Positions 26,408-34,712 of a DNA stretch of 64,000 bases are shown in pieces. Made by a program: the position numbers and the translations under genes. The notes under the pieces are model-generated. The model was given only the letters and a program-made list of their open reading frames with translations, made no database searches and was not told the DNA's origin. Within the stretch, counting starts at the first letter, position 1. Every line of letters starts with the position of its first letter. Source of the DNA: Sphingomonas colocasiae (GTDB lineage: Bacteria > Pseudomonadota > Alphaproteobacteria > Sphingomonadales > Sphingomonadaceae). The DNA lies in NCBI RefSeq assembly GCF_019880585.1, contig NZ_JAINVV010000013.1:1-64000 (forward strand). Direction: 5' to 3'.

Positions 26408-27187
26408 TCATTGCGCGGCCCCGCCCCCAGCATCGGGCGATGGCGCCGCCGATACGGGCATCACATGCACCGCCACGTCGAGCGTGCCGTGCGCCAGCAC
26501 CAGTTCGTTGAAGCTGGGCGCGGTCGTCCGCACGCGTTCGGACAATGTCCCCGCACCGATCAGGCGCACGGCGCGGCCGCCCACGGGATGGCGAACATCG
26601 AAGGGATCATGGACATGGCCGCTCAGCACGACATCGGCGCCCGCGGCCGACAGCGCCGCCAACGCCTTTTCACCGCCCAGCGTCCGGCTGCGCTTCGTCA
26701 TCGCCTGGGTGTCGATCAGCGGATGATGGCAGGTGACGATCTTGAGCCGGTCGGCGGGGCAATCGGCCAGCGCCTTCACCGCCATCGCCAGGCTGACGGG
26801 CCGAACGACGCCCCATGACCAGTTGCTGCGCCATTGTGCGCGCGCGGTGGTGCGCAGCGGCACGGTGCAGATCCCCGCCACTTCCAGCCGGTCCTCGATC
26901 GCGCGCTCGACCCGGCGATAGCGGCGATAGGGAGAGAAGAACCGCGCGATGGGGTTGAAATAGGGCAGATCGTGATTGCCGGGCTCGATCGTGACGGGCA
27001 GCTTCAGCCGCTGCAGCCATTCGGTGGCCGCCGCGAACTCGGCGCTGCGCGCGCGATAAGTGAGATCGCCGGTGATGACGACGGCATCGGGGCGCTCCGC
27101 GTCCACCCGCGCGGCGAACCAGTCGAGCGCGGCCTGGTCCTGACGCCCGAAATGCAGATCGCTGACATGGAAGATACGCGATGCCAT
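26408..27187 (-). CDS. Calcineurin-like metallophosphoesterase
   Basis: A 259-residue dinuclear-metal phosphoesterase. All five family motifs are in order: DLHFG, GDLTYRA, PGNHDLPY, the CHHPL histidine, and SGHVHDPF. The arrangement resembles class III cyclic-nucleotide or 3',5'-phosphodiesterases. No signal peptide, so it acts in the cytoplasm. It ends 31 nt before the kinase start and may be its operon partner. The substrate is unproven. Confidence 0.9.
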   Translation of the reverse strand: MASRIFHVSDLHFGRQDQAALDWFAARVDAERPDAVVITGDLTYRARSAEFAAATEWLQRLKLPVTIEPGNHDLPYFNPIARFFSPYRRYRRVERAIEDRLEVAGICTVPLRTTARAQWRSNWSWGVVRPVSLAMAVKALADCPADRLKIVTCHHPLIDTQAMTKRSRTLGGEKALAALSAAGADVVLSGHVHDPFDVRHPVGGRAVRLIGAGTLSERVRTTAPSFNELVLAHGTLDVAVHVMPVSAAPSPDAGGGAAQ

Positions 27188-27261
27188 TTTCGCTCAACGG
27201 CGAGGAGAGCAATCCGTTCCCGCAGCGTCACGAGCCGCACTGCAGGGGGAGAACGGGGGGA

Positions 27262-27651
27262 TCAGCCCGGCGCGAGCGCGTCGATGATCCGGCAATCGGC
27301 GATCGTCCCGCGCCCGCATTGATCGATCAGGCTGGAAAGTTCGCGCCTGAGCGCGGTCAGATCGGCGATCTTGCGGTCCACCGAGACGAGCTGCGCGCGG
27401 GCGATCTCGTCGACGGCACCGCAGGGCCGGGCGCGATCGTCGGAAAGATCGAGCAAGGCGCGGACCTGATCGAGCGAAAAGCCGAGATCGCGCGCACGCC
27501 GGATAAAGGACAGGCGCGCGAGATGATCGGCGCCATAAGCGCGGTAATTGCCCGAGGTCCGGCCGGGCGCCGCGAGCAGCCCGGATTTCTCGTAGAAGCG
27601 GATCGTCTCCACCTTGGTGCCCGTCGCCCGCGCCAGTTCGCCGATCTTCAT
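27262..27651 (-). CDS. MerR family metal-responsive regulator (CadR/PbrR-like)
   Basis: A 129-residue activator-repressor. The N-terminal MerR helix-turn-helix is MKIGELARATGTKVETIRFYEKSGLL, followed by the long dimer helix. Cys77, Cys112 and Cys120 match the three-cysteine site of Cd/Pb-type members (CadR, PbrR), and a DCRII segment ends the metal loop. It is read divergently from the cation transporter and shares the dyad promoter at 27655-27685. Likely controls export of Cd, Pb or Zn. Confidence 0.92.
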   Translation of the reverse strand: MKIGELARATGTKVETIRFYEKSGLLAAPGRTSGNYRAYGADHLARLSFIRRARDLGFSLDQVRALLDLSDDRARPCGAVDEIARAQLVSVDRKIADLTALRRELSSLIDQCGRGTIADCRIIDALAPG

Positions 27652-27654
27652 CGC

Positions 27655-27685
27655 TTGACCCTGTAGTTGCTACAGGGTGCATAAG
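27655..27685 (+). promoter_or_regulatory. MerR-type promoter with 19-bp spacer and perfect operator dyad
   Basis: The -35 box TTGACC (27655-27660) and -10 CATAAG (27680-27685) are 19 bp apart, the over-long spacer that MerR proteins correct by DNA twisting. Between them lies a perfect dyad: ACCCTGTAG (27658-27666), TTG, CTACAGGGT (27670-27678). It points rightward into the cation transporter and presumably the whole island. Confidence 0.9.
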
Positions 27686-27713
27686 CCGATTCGAATTGAG
27701 GAGTCGAGTGACG

Positions 27714-28358
27714 ATGGCGGACGGTTGCTGCGGCGCGAAAGCGGGCAAGACGGCATTGAACGATCCACGGTGGCGGCGCGTGCTCTGGATCGCGCTGCTG
27801 CTCAACGCGGCGATGTTCTTCGTCGAGTTCGGCATGGGCGCTTCCGCCGACTCCCGCGCGCTTCAGGCCGATGCGCTCGATTTCCTGGGCGATGCCGCCA
27901 ATTACGCGATCAGCCTGGGCGTCGCGGGCATGGCGCTGGCCTGGCGCGCGCGCACGGCGCTGCTCAAGGGCGTCACCATCCTGGGCTTCGGTCTGTGGGT
28001 GCTTGGTTCGGCGGCCTGGGCCTTTGTGACGGGCACCGCCCCGGAACCCGTCGCCATGGGCGTGATCGGCACGCTCGCGCTGATCGTGAACCTTGTCGTC
28101 GCATTGATGCTGTATCGCTACCGCACCGGCGACGCGAACATGCGATCGGTCTGGATCTGCTCGCGCAACGATGCGATCGGCAATATCGCGGTCCTCGCCG
28201 CCGCGCTCGGCGTGGCGGGCACCGGCAGCGCCCTGCCCGATCTGATCGTCGCGCTGCTGATGGCCGTTCTCGGCATCAGCGGCGGCTGGCAGGTGATCCG
28301 CGCGGCCCTTGGTGAACTCGCATCGGGCCGTTCGCTTGCCGGGCAATCCGCGTCGTGA
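27714..28358 (+). CDS. Cation transporter (CDF-like) with N-terminal CC motif
   Basis: A 214-residue membrane protein with six predicted helices, a cation-diffusion-facilitator relative that lacks the cytoplasmic C-terminal domain. The acidic transport-site residues are seen in TM2 (LQADALDFLGDAANY) and again in TM5 (SRNDAIGNI). The N-terminus carries a vicinal cysteine pair (MADGCCGA), a common metal-sensing or delivery feature. The start could instead be GTG 27708, which has better spacing from AGGAG. Predicted to export Zn, Cd or Co under MerR control. Confidence 0.88.
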   Translation: MADGCCGAKAGKTALNDPRWRRVLWIALLLNAAMFFVEFGMGASADSRALQADALDFLGDAANYAISLGVAGMALAWRARTALLKGVTILGFGLWVLGSAAWAFVTGTAPEPVAMGVIGTLALIVNLVVALMLYRYRTGDANMRSVWICSRNDAIGNIAVLAAALGVAGTGSALPDLIVALLMAVLGISGGWQVIRAALGELASGRSLAGQSAS

Positions 28359-28371
28359 TAGCGGCTGGCTG

Positions 28372-28716
28372 ATGTTCCGCCGCGCGCTGAGCCTTGTCCT
28401 GTTGCTGGCCGTCCTCGTGGCCGGCAGCGGCGCGCCCGCGCTCGCGCATATCCATCAGGGGCTGGGCGCCCATGCCTTCGAGCATGACGGCGGCGATGCT
28501 GCGGAAGCGGAAGACAAGTCCGACGCGCCCGCACCAAAGCCCGGCGACCAGCCCTCGCATGTCGGCCATCATCACCATTGCGGCGCCGACATCGCGGTGG
28601 ACTGCGTGGACGCAGCCGATACCGGCCTGTCCGCTCGCACCGCGCTGATGCCGGCCGCATCGCCCGCCCTGCCCTCGCGCGCACTGGCGCCTCCGCTCCA
28701 GCCACCCGCCGCCTGA
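28372..28716 (+). CDS. His-rich exported protein upstream of czcCBA
   Basis: A 114-residue protein with a signal peptide (MFRRALSLVLLLAVLVAGSGAPALA) and a histidine-rich mature part, including HIHQGLGAHAFEH and VGHHHHCG, plus two cysteines and a Pro/Ala-rich tail. ATG 28372 starts 13 nt after the transporter stop codon. Small periplasmic His-rich proteins are frequent at the head of czc/cus operons and probably bind or buffer the metal. I do not recognise a named family. Confidence 0.7.
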   Translation: MFRRALSLVLLLAVLVAGSGAPALAHIHQGLGAHAFEHDGGDAAEAEDKSDAPAPKPGDQPSHVGHHHHCGADIAVDCVDAADTGLSARTALMPAASPALPSRALAPPLQPPAA

Positions 28717-28781
28717 TCCAGCCGCACGCATGGGCCGCCCCTGGGCGCCCGTGCCGTTCCCGCTGATCAGGAGCATTCCCA

Positions 28782-30101
28782 ATGCCTATCATTTCGCGTT
28801 CGGCCCGCGGGCCGAATGCTCTCGCCCGATTGGGCGGCGCGCTTTGCGTCGCCCCGATGCTGCTCGCCTGTTCGATGGCGGCAGCGCAAACCTATGGCCC
28901 CGGCGATCCGTCACCCGCAACGGCCGCCACGCTTCCCGCCTTGCGCACCGGCCCCTTGCCCGCAGCGCTCTCGCTCGAACGCGCGCTGGAAAAGGCCGAA
29001 GCGCGCGCGCCGGCCATCGCCGCCGCCCGCGCCGCGCTCGAGGCAAGCCAGGCCCGACTGCGTCAGGCCGGTCTTCGCGCCAACCCGCAGCTCGACGTCA
29101 CCGTCGAGAATTTCGCGGGCACTGGGCCCTATGCCGGCCTCGACGGCACCGAAACCAGTGTTCAGCTCAGCCAGCGGCTCGATCTGGGTGGACGCAGGGC
29201 CGCGCGGATCGGCGTGGCGGAAGCGGCGGTGCACGCCGAGGCCGTCCGGCTCGCCATCGCCCGGGCCGATCTTGCCCAATCGGTGCGTAGCCAGTTCGGC
29301 CTGGCACTGGCCGCAGATGCACGACTGGCGGTCGCGCGCGCCGGCCTTGCGCGCGCCACCGAATTGGCGCGCATCGCCGACGAACTGGTCGCGGCGGGCC
29401 GCGAACCACCGCTGCGCGCCTATCGCGCCCGCGCCAACGCCGCGCAGGCCGATGCCGCGCTGAAGACGGCCGCGGCGGAGGACGAAACGGCCCGGCGGTC
29501 GCTCGGCGCATTGCTGGGCAGCGACATGGCGGTGCGACGCGTGATCGGCGCGCTCGATCTGGCCAGGCCGCCGGGCGTGGCCCCCGCCATGACGCTGGAC
29601 GCCCGGCTCGCCGCGGCGGAGCTGGCGATGGCCGAATCCGGATTGCGCCAGGCCCGGGCGGAGGGGCGGATCGATCCCTCGATCGGCATCGGCGCGCGCC
29701 GGATCGAGGAGACCGGCGATCGCGCGCTGCTCGCCAGCCTTTCGATGCCGATCGCGCTGTTCGATCGCAACCAGGGCAATATCGCCGCCGCGCGCGCCGA
29801 TATCCGCGCGGCGCAAGCCGGGCGGGACGCGGCGATCGTGCAGGCGGCGGCGCGCATCGGCAATGCCGGAACCGCGTTCGACGCGGCGTTGATCCGCGTC
29901 AAGGCGTTGCAGGACGTGGCGGCGCCGCAGGCGGAGGAAGCCGTGCGGCTGGCCGATCTCGCCTATCGCGCCGGCCGGATCCCGCTCACCGAACTGCTCG
30001 ACGCGCAGGAAGCGTTCGCCACCGCGCAGACCCAGCTCATCGACGCGCATCTCGCGCTTGTGGAGGCGCGCGCCGTGCTGGCGCGCGCCGCCGCCCAATA
30101 A
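28782..30101 (+). CDS. czcC: TolC family outer-membrane channel (CzcC)
   Basis: A 439-residue outer-membrane efflux protein. A signal sequence (ALCVAPMLLACSMAAAQ) precedes two OEP repeats rich in Ala/Arg helical hairpins (SLERALEKAEARAPAIAAARAAL; TSVQLSQRLDLGGRRAARI; PIALFDRNQGNIAAARADI; RAGRIPLTELLDAQEAF). The heptad pattern and length fit the CzcC/CusC class. The gene is followed at 13 nt by czcB, forming the metal tripartite pump. Confidence 0.9.
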   Translation: MPIISRSARGPNALARLGGALCVAPMLLACSMAAAQTYGPGDPSPATAATLPALRTGPLPAALSLERALEKAEARAPAIAAARAALEASQARLRQAGLRANPQLDVTVENFAGTGPYAGLDGTETSVQLSQRLDLGGRRAARIGVAEAAVHAEAVRLAIARADLAQSVRSQFGLALAADARLAVARAGLARATELARIADELVAAGREPPLRAYRARANAAQADAALKTAAAEDETARRSLGALLGSDMAVRRVIGALDLARPPGVAPAMTLDARLAAAELAMAESGLRQARAEGRIDPSIGIGARRIEETGDRALLASLSMPIALFDRNQGNIAAARADIRAAQAGRDAAIVQAAARIGNAGTAFDAALIRVKALQDVAAPQAEEAVRLADLAYRAGRIPLTELLDAQEAFATAQTQLIDAHLALVEARAVLARAAAQ

Positions 30102-30114
30102 GGATCTCATTCAG

Positions 30115-31281
30115 ATGGATATCACCCAGAACCGCACCCGGCTGATCGCCGGGGCAGCCGGCCTCGCCCTGATCGCGGGCACGGGCGGATTGTTGCTTGG
30201 CCGCGCCGTGCTGTCACCTGCCGCCCCATCCACGGCCACGGCACCCGAAGCCGAGGAGGATCATAATCCCGAAGGTTTCGTCGAGATGGACCCGGCACGC
30301 GCCAATGCCGCCGGCATCGTCACCCAGCGCACCATCGACGGCGCGTTCGGCGCCGAGATCCTGGCTCAGGCGATGGTGGTGGCGACTCCCGATGGCGAAG
30401 CCGCGCTCACCGCGCGCGCCGATGGTGCGATCATCCGTATCACCAAGCATCTGGGCGACAGCGTGCGCGCGGGCGAGACCGTGGCGCTGCTCGAAAGCCG
30501 CGACGCCGCGACCTTCACCGCCGACAGCAACAGCGCCGCCGCGCGCGCCAACGCGGCTCGGCTCGCTTTTGCCCGCGAAAAGCGCCTGTTCGATGCGCGG
30601 GTGACCGCGCGGCAGGATCTGGAGGCGGCGCAGACCGCGCTGGCGGAGGCGGAAGCCGAATTGCAGCGCGCGCGATCGACCGCAGCGGCGGCGGGTGCGG
30701 CGGGCGGCCGCCATCTCGCGGTCACCAGCCTGATCTCCGGCCGGATCACCAGGAGCGACGCCAAGCTCGGCAATTATGTGACGGCGGGCACGGAACTCTT
30801 CCGCGTCTCCGATCCGGATCGCATCCAAGTCGAAGCCGCGATCCCGGCGTCGGATGCCGGACGGATCATGCGCGGCGACCGCGCGGTCATCGAACTGGCC
30901 GACGGCAATGTCGTCGATGCCACCGTGCATTCGACAACGCCGAGCCTCGATCGGCAAAGCCGTTCGGCGACGGTGCTGCTCGATCCCGTGGCGGCGGGCC
31001 GGCTGATACCCGGCCAGGGCGCACGCGTCCGCATCACCCCGCACAAGGCCGGAAGCGCAAGCGGCATCGTCCTGCCGGAAGAAGCCGTGCAATCGATCGG
31101 CGGGCGCGATGTCGTGTTTGTCGCCAACCCCAAGGGGTTCCAGGCGGTTCCCGTCACCGCCGGCCAGCGCGGCGGCGGGCGCATCGAGATCGTCGCCGGG
31201 CTGAAGCCCGGCCAGGCCGTCGCGACGCGCGGCGCCTTCCTGCTCAAGGCCGAACTCGGCAAGGGCGAAGCGGAGCATTGA
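30115..31281 (+). CDS. czcB: Heavy-metal efflux RND periplasmic adaptor (CzcB)
   Basis: A 388-residue membrane-fusion protein. The N-terminal anchor helix is RLIAGAAGLALIAGTGGLLL. It is followed by a short acidic/His stretch (EAEEDHNPEGFVEM), then lipoyl-like halves (ARADGAIIRITKHLGDSVRAGE; VTSLISGRITRSDAKLGNYV), a helical hairpin, and the beta-barrel (VEAAIPASDAGRIMRG). It bridges CzcA and CzcC. It is started at ATG 30115 because upstream codons overlap czcC. czcA follows after 4 nt. Confidence 0.92.
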   Translation: MDITQNRTRLIAGAAGLALIAGTGGLLLGRAVLSPAAPSTATAPEAEEDHNPEGFVEMDPARANAAGIVTQRTIDGAFGAEILAQAMVVATPDGEAALTARADGAIIRITKHLGDSVRAGETVALLESRDAATFTADSNSAAARANAARLAFAREKRLFDARVTARQDLEAAQTALAEAEAELQRARSTAAAAGAAGGRHLAVTSLISGRITRSDAKLGNYVTAGTELFRVSDPDRIQVEAAIPASDAGRIMRGDRAVIELADGNVVDATVHSTTPSLDRQSRSATVLLDPVAAGRLIPGQGARVRITPHKAGSASGIVLPEEAVQSIGGRDVVFVANPKGFQAVPVTAGQRGGGRIEIVAGLKPGQAVATRGAFLLKAELGKGEAEH

Positions 31282-31285
31282 TACC

Positions 31286-34200
31286 ATGATCCATCGTCTT
31301 CTCGACGCCGCGATCCGCTTTCGCTGGTCGGTGGTGTTCATCACCCTTCTCGTCGCGGTCTATGGCGTGTTCCAGCTCATGAAGCTGCCGATCGACGCCG
31401 TTCCCGACATCACCAACAAACAGGTGCAGATCAACACGGTCGATCCGGCGCTGGGCCCGCTCGACATGGAACGGCTCGTCACCTTCCCGGTCGAAACCGC
31501 GATGGCGGGCATTCCGGGGCTGCAAAGCACGCGATCGATCTCGCGCAACGGCTTCAGCCAGGTCACCGTGATCTTCGAGGATCATAGTGACCTGTATTTC
31601 GCGCGCGCGCAGGTGGCCGAACGGCTCAACCAGGCCAAGGGCACCTTGCCGGCGGGGGTCGAGCCACAAATGGGGCCGGTTTCGACCGGGCTCGGCGAAG
31701 TGCTGATGTATGTCGTCGATTTCGACAAAAAAGCGCCGCGCAGCGCGGGCAAGCCCGGTTTCCAGCCCGACGGATCCTATCTCACCGTGTCGGGCGAGCG
31801 GCTGACCGACGACGTCGCGAAACTCGGCTATCTGCGTAGCGTGCAGGACTGGGTGATCCGCCCGCAGCTCCGCTCGGTGCGCGGCGTCGCCGGCATCGAT
31901 TCGATCGGCGGCTATGAAAAACAGTTCGTCGTCCAGCCCGATCCCGCGAAACTCGCCACCTATGGCATCTCGTTCAGCGAGCTGGCCGAGGCGCTGGAGC
32001 GCGCCAATATCTCGGTCGGCGCCAATTTCATCCAGCGCGGCGGCGAGGCGTTCCTCGTCCGCGCCGATGGCCGCATCCGATCGGTCGACGAGATCGGTCG
32101 CGCCGCCGTGGCGACACGTGGCGGCGTGGCGGTGGCGGTGCGCGACGTCGCAACCGTCCGGATCGGCGGTGGCTTGCGTACAGGCACCGCATCGCAGAAC
32201 GGCCGCGAAGTCGTGATCGGCACCGCGCTGATGCTCGCCGACGGCAACAGCCGCATCGTCGCAGCCTCGGTCGCCGACAAGCTGGAAAGCGTCGCGAAGA
32301 CGATGCCGCCCGGCATCACACTGACCACGGTGCTCGACCGTTCGACGCTGGTCGATGCCACGATCGGCACGGTCGAGAAGAATCTGGCCGAAGGCGCACT
32401 GCTGGTCGCCGCGATCCTGTTCTGGCTGCTCGGCAATTTCCGCGCCGCGATCATCGCCACGCTGGTCATTCCGTTGTCCTTCCTGTTCATGGGCACGGGC
32501 ATGAACATGCTCGGCGTCTCGGGCAATCTGATGAGCCTGGGCGCGCTCGATTTCGGGCTGATCGTCGACGGATCGATCATCATCATCGAGAATTGCCTGA
32601 GGCGGCTCGCCGAACGCCAGCATCATGAGGGGCGATTGCTGACATTACCCGAACGGCTGCACGAGGTGTTCGAAGCCTCGCGCGAGATGGTGCGGCCCAC
32701 CTTGTTCGGACAGGCGATCATCTTCCTCGTCTTCGTGCCGCTGCTCACCTTCACCGGCGTGGAGGGCAAGACCTTTTCGCCGATGGCGATCACCGTGCTG
32801 CTCGCGCTGGCGGGCGCCTTCATCGCCTCGCTCACTTTCGTGCCCGCGATGGTTGCGATCCTGATCCGTGGCAAGGTCGCCGAAAAGGATGTGAAGGCGA
32901 TCGCCTGGACCAAGCATCGCTACGCACCGCTGCTCGAACGGGCGGTGGCGCGGCCCTGGCCATGGATCGGCGCCGGCACGGGCATCTTCGCCGCCGCCGC
33001 CTTGCTGTTCGCCACATTGGGCAGCGAGTTCATGCCGGTGCTGGGCGAAGGCAATCTCGCCATGCAGGCACTGCGCATCCCCTCCACCTCGCTCGATCAG
33101 TCGACCAGATTGCAGGCGCAGGTGGAGCGCGCGGTGGCGACATTGCCCGAAGTGTCTTTCATCTATTCGAAGACCGGCACCGCGGAGGTGGCGAGCGATC
33201 CGATGCCGCCCAACGCATCGGACACATTCATCATCCTCAAGCCGCGTCACCAATGGCCGGCGGGCGTGAGCAGCCAGGCCGATGTGATCGCCCGCGTCGA
33301 AGCGAAGGTGCAGCCGCTCGTCGGCAACGCCTTCGAGATCAGCCAGCCGATCCAGCTCCGCTTCAACGAGCTGATCGCGGGCGTGCGCGGCGATATCGCG
33401 ATCAAGCTCTATGGCGACGACCTGGAGGAGATGGGCCGCGTCGCCCAGCAGGTCGCCGGCATCCTCAACACCGTGCCCGGCGCCGCCGACGTCAAGGTGG
33501 AGCAGACCGAGGGTTTTCCGACGCTCGACGTCCAGTTCGATCGCGATGCGATCGCGCGCTACGGCCTGTCGGTGCAGGAGGTCAGCGATACCGTCGCGGC
33601 AGCGCTGGGCGGCCGCGAGGCGGGCATCGTCTTCGAAGGGGATCGCCGCTTCGACATCGTCGTGCGGCTCGACGCGCAGACGCGCGACGATCTCGACGCG
33701 GTCGGGGCATTGCCGGTGCTGCTGCCCGGCGAGGGTGGCGCACGCATGTCGGTGCCGCTGCGCGAACTGGCGCGCTTCTCCTTCTCGGAGGGACTCAATC
33801 AGGTCAGCCGCGAGAATGGCAAGCGGCGCATCGTCGTGCAGGCCAATGTCCGTGGCAGCGATCTCGGCAGCTTCGTGTCGCAAGCGCGCGCCAGGGTGGC
33901 GGAACAGGTGAAGTTGCCCTCGGGCGCCTTTATCGAATGGGGCGGCCAGTTCGAGAATCTCCAGGCAGCCTCGGCGCGGCTGTCGCTGGTGATCCCGATC
34001 ATCTTCGCCGCGATCTTCGGCATCCTGTTCCTGGCCTTGGGCGGCGTGCGACCGGCCGCCGCCGTCCATTCGGCGATCCCGCTCGCGCTGGCGGGCGGCG
34101 TCTTCGCGCTGGCGCTGACCGGCCTGCCCTTCTCGGTCTCCGCCGCCGTCGGCTTCATCGTGCTCTCGGGCGTGACCGTGCTCAACGGGCTGGTGGTGAT

Positions 34201-34468
34201 GACGAGCATCGGCCAGCAGATCGCATCAGGCAAGCCGGTCGACCGCGCGGTGATCGACGGCACGATGGAACGCGTGCGCGCGGTGCTGATGACGGGCATC
34301 GTCCCCGCCATCGGCTTCGTGCCGATGGCGATCGCGACGGGTGTCGGCGCGGAGGTGCAGAAGCCGCTCGCCATCGTCGTGATCGGGGGGTTGATCACCT
34401 CCACGCTGCTGACCCTGTTCGTGCTGCCCGCGATCAGCCGGCTGCTGTTGCGCGGACGGACAGCGTGA
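31286..34468 (+). CDS. czcA: CusA/CzcA family heavy-metal efflux RND transporter
   Basis: A 1060-residue inner-membrane metal/proton antiporter. The TM4 signature DFGLIVDGSIIIIENC is the HME1 type associated with divalent Zn/Co/Cd/Ni export; the usual DGA is DGS here. The opening (LLDAAIRFRWSVVFITLLVAVYG), PIDAVPDITNKQVQINT and EKQFVVQPDPAKLATYGIS are typical of CzcA. With the CadR/PbrR-like MerR regulator upstream, Cd/Zn export is the most likely role. The operon ends at the strong hairpin at 34472-34514. Confidence 0.95.
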   Translation: MIHRLLDAAIRFRWSVVFITLLVAVYGVFQLMKLPIDAVPDITNKQVQINTVDPALGPLDMERLVTFPVETAMAGIPGLQSTRSISRNGFSQVTVIFEDHSDLYFARAQVAERLNQAKGTLPAGVEPQMGPVSTGLGEVLMYVVDFDKKAPRSAGKPGFQPDGSYLTVSGERLTDDVAKLGYLRSVQDWVIRPQLRSVRGVAGIDSIGGYEKQFVVQPDPAKLATYGISFSELAEALERANISVGANFIQRGGEAFLVRADGRIRSVDEIGRAAVATRGGVAVAVRDVATVRIGGGLRTGTASQNGREVVIGTALMLADGNSRIVAASVADKLESVAKTMPPGITLTTVLDRSTLVDATIGTVEKNLAEGALLVAAILFWLLGNFRAAIIATLVIPLSFLFMGTGMNMLGVSGNLMSLGALDFGLIVDGSIIIIENCLRRLAERQHHEGRLLTLPERLHEVFEASREMVRPTLFGQAIIFLVFVPLLTFTGVEGKTFSPMAITVLLALAGAFIASLTFVPAMVAILIRGKVAEKDVKAIAWTKHRYAPLLERAVARPWPWIGAGTGIFAAAALLFATLGSEFMPVLGEGNLAMQALRIPSTSLDQSTRLQAQVERAVATLPEVSFIYSKTGTAEVASDPMPPNASDTFIILKPRHQWPAGVSSQADVIARVEAKVQPLVGNAFEISQPIQLRFNELIAGVRGDIAIKLYGDDLEEMGRVAQQVAGILNTVPGAADVKVEQTEGFPTLDVQFDRDAIARYGLSVQEVSDTVAAALGGREAGIVFEGDRRFDIVVRLDAQTRDDLDAVGALPVLLPGEGGARMSVPLRELARFSFSEGLNQVSRENGKRRIVVQANVRGSDLGSFVSQARARVAEQVKLPSGAFIEWGGQFENLQAASARLSLVIPIIFAAIFGILFLALGGVRPAAAVHSAIPLALAGGVFALALTGLPFSVSAAVGFIVLSGVTVLNGLVVMTSIGQQIASGKPVDRAVIDGTMERVRAVLMTGIVPAIGFVPMAIATGVGAEVQKPLAIVVIGGLITSTLLTLFVLPAISRLLLRGRTA

Positions 34469-34471
34469 ATG

Positions 34472-34514
34472 CCGTACCCCGTCCGATCGGGTCCTCCGAC
34501 CGGACGGGGTACGG
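34472..34514 (+). terminator. Long-stem terminator after czcA
   Basis: CCGTACCCCGTCCG (34472-34485) and CGGACGGGGTACGG (34501-34514) form a perfect 14-bp stem, starting three bases after the czcA stop codon. CTTTCG follows, without a proper T-run. Very stable, so termination or mRNA 3'-end protection is likely. Confidence 0.8.
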
Positions 34515-34595
34515 CTTTCGCGCATTGCTGTCCGAGATTTCAGGGAGTCGTGAGATAAGGGCCATGCCGCTTCTCAAATGACCCAAAAAAAGGCC

Positions 34596-34663
34596 GTCAT
34601 TCCGGCGAAAGCCGGAATCTTCTTCGACGTAGAGCAGGAGATTCCGGCTTTCGCCGGAATGAC
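34596..34663. repeat. Paired REP-like hairpins (inverted)
   Basis: The 24-nt arms at 34596-34619 and 34640-34663 are perfectly complementary. Each arm is a hairpin of the form ATTCCGGC-GAAA-GCCGGAAT with flanking GTC. Same family as 20942-20961, where the stem bases differ but the pairing and GAAA loop are kept. It lies between the convergent ends of czcA and tdh. Confidence 0.8.
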
Positions 34664-34712
34664 ATGAGTGGGTAAATTTCTGTATTACAAGACTTTTGGC
34701 ACCGTCGTTATT

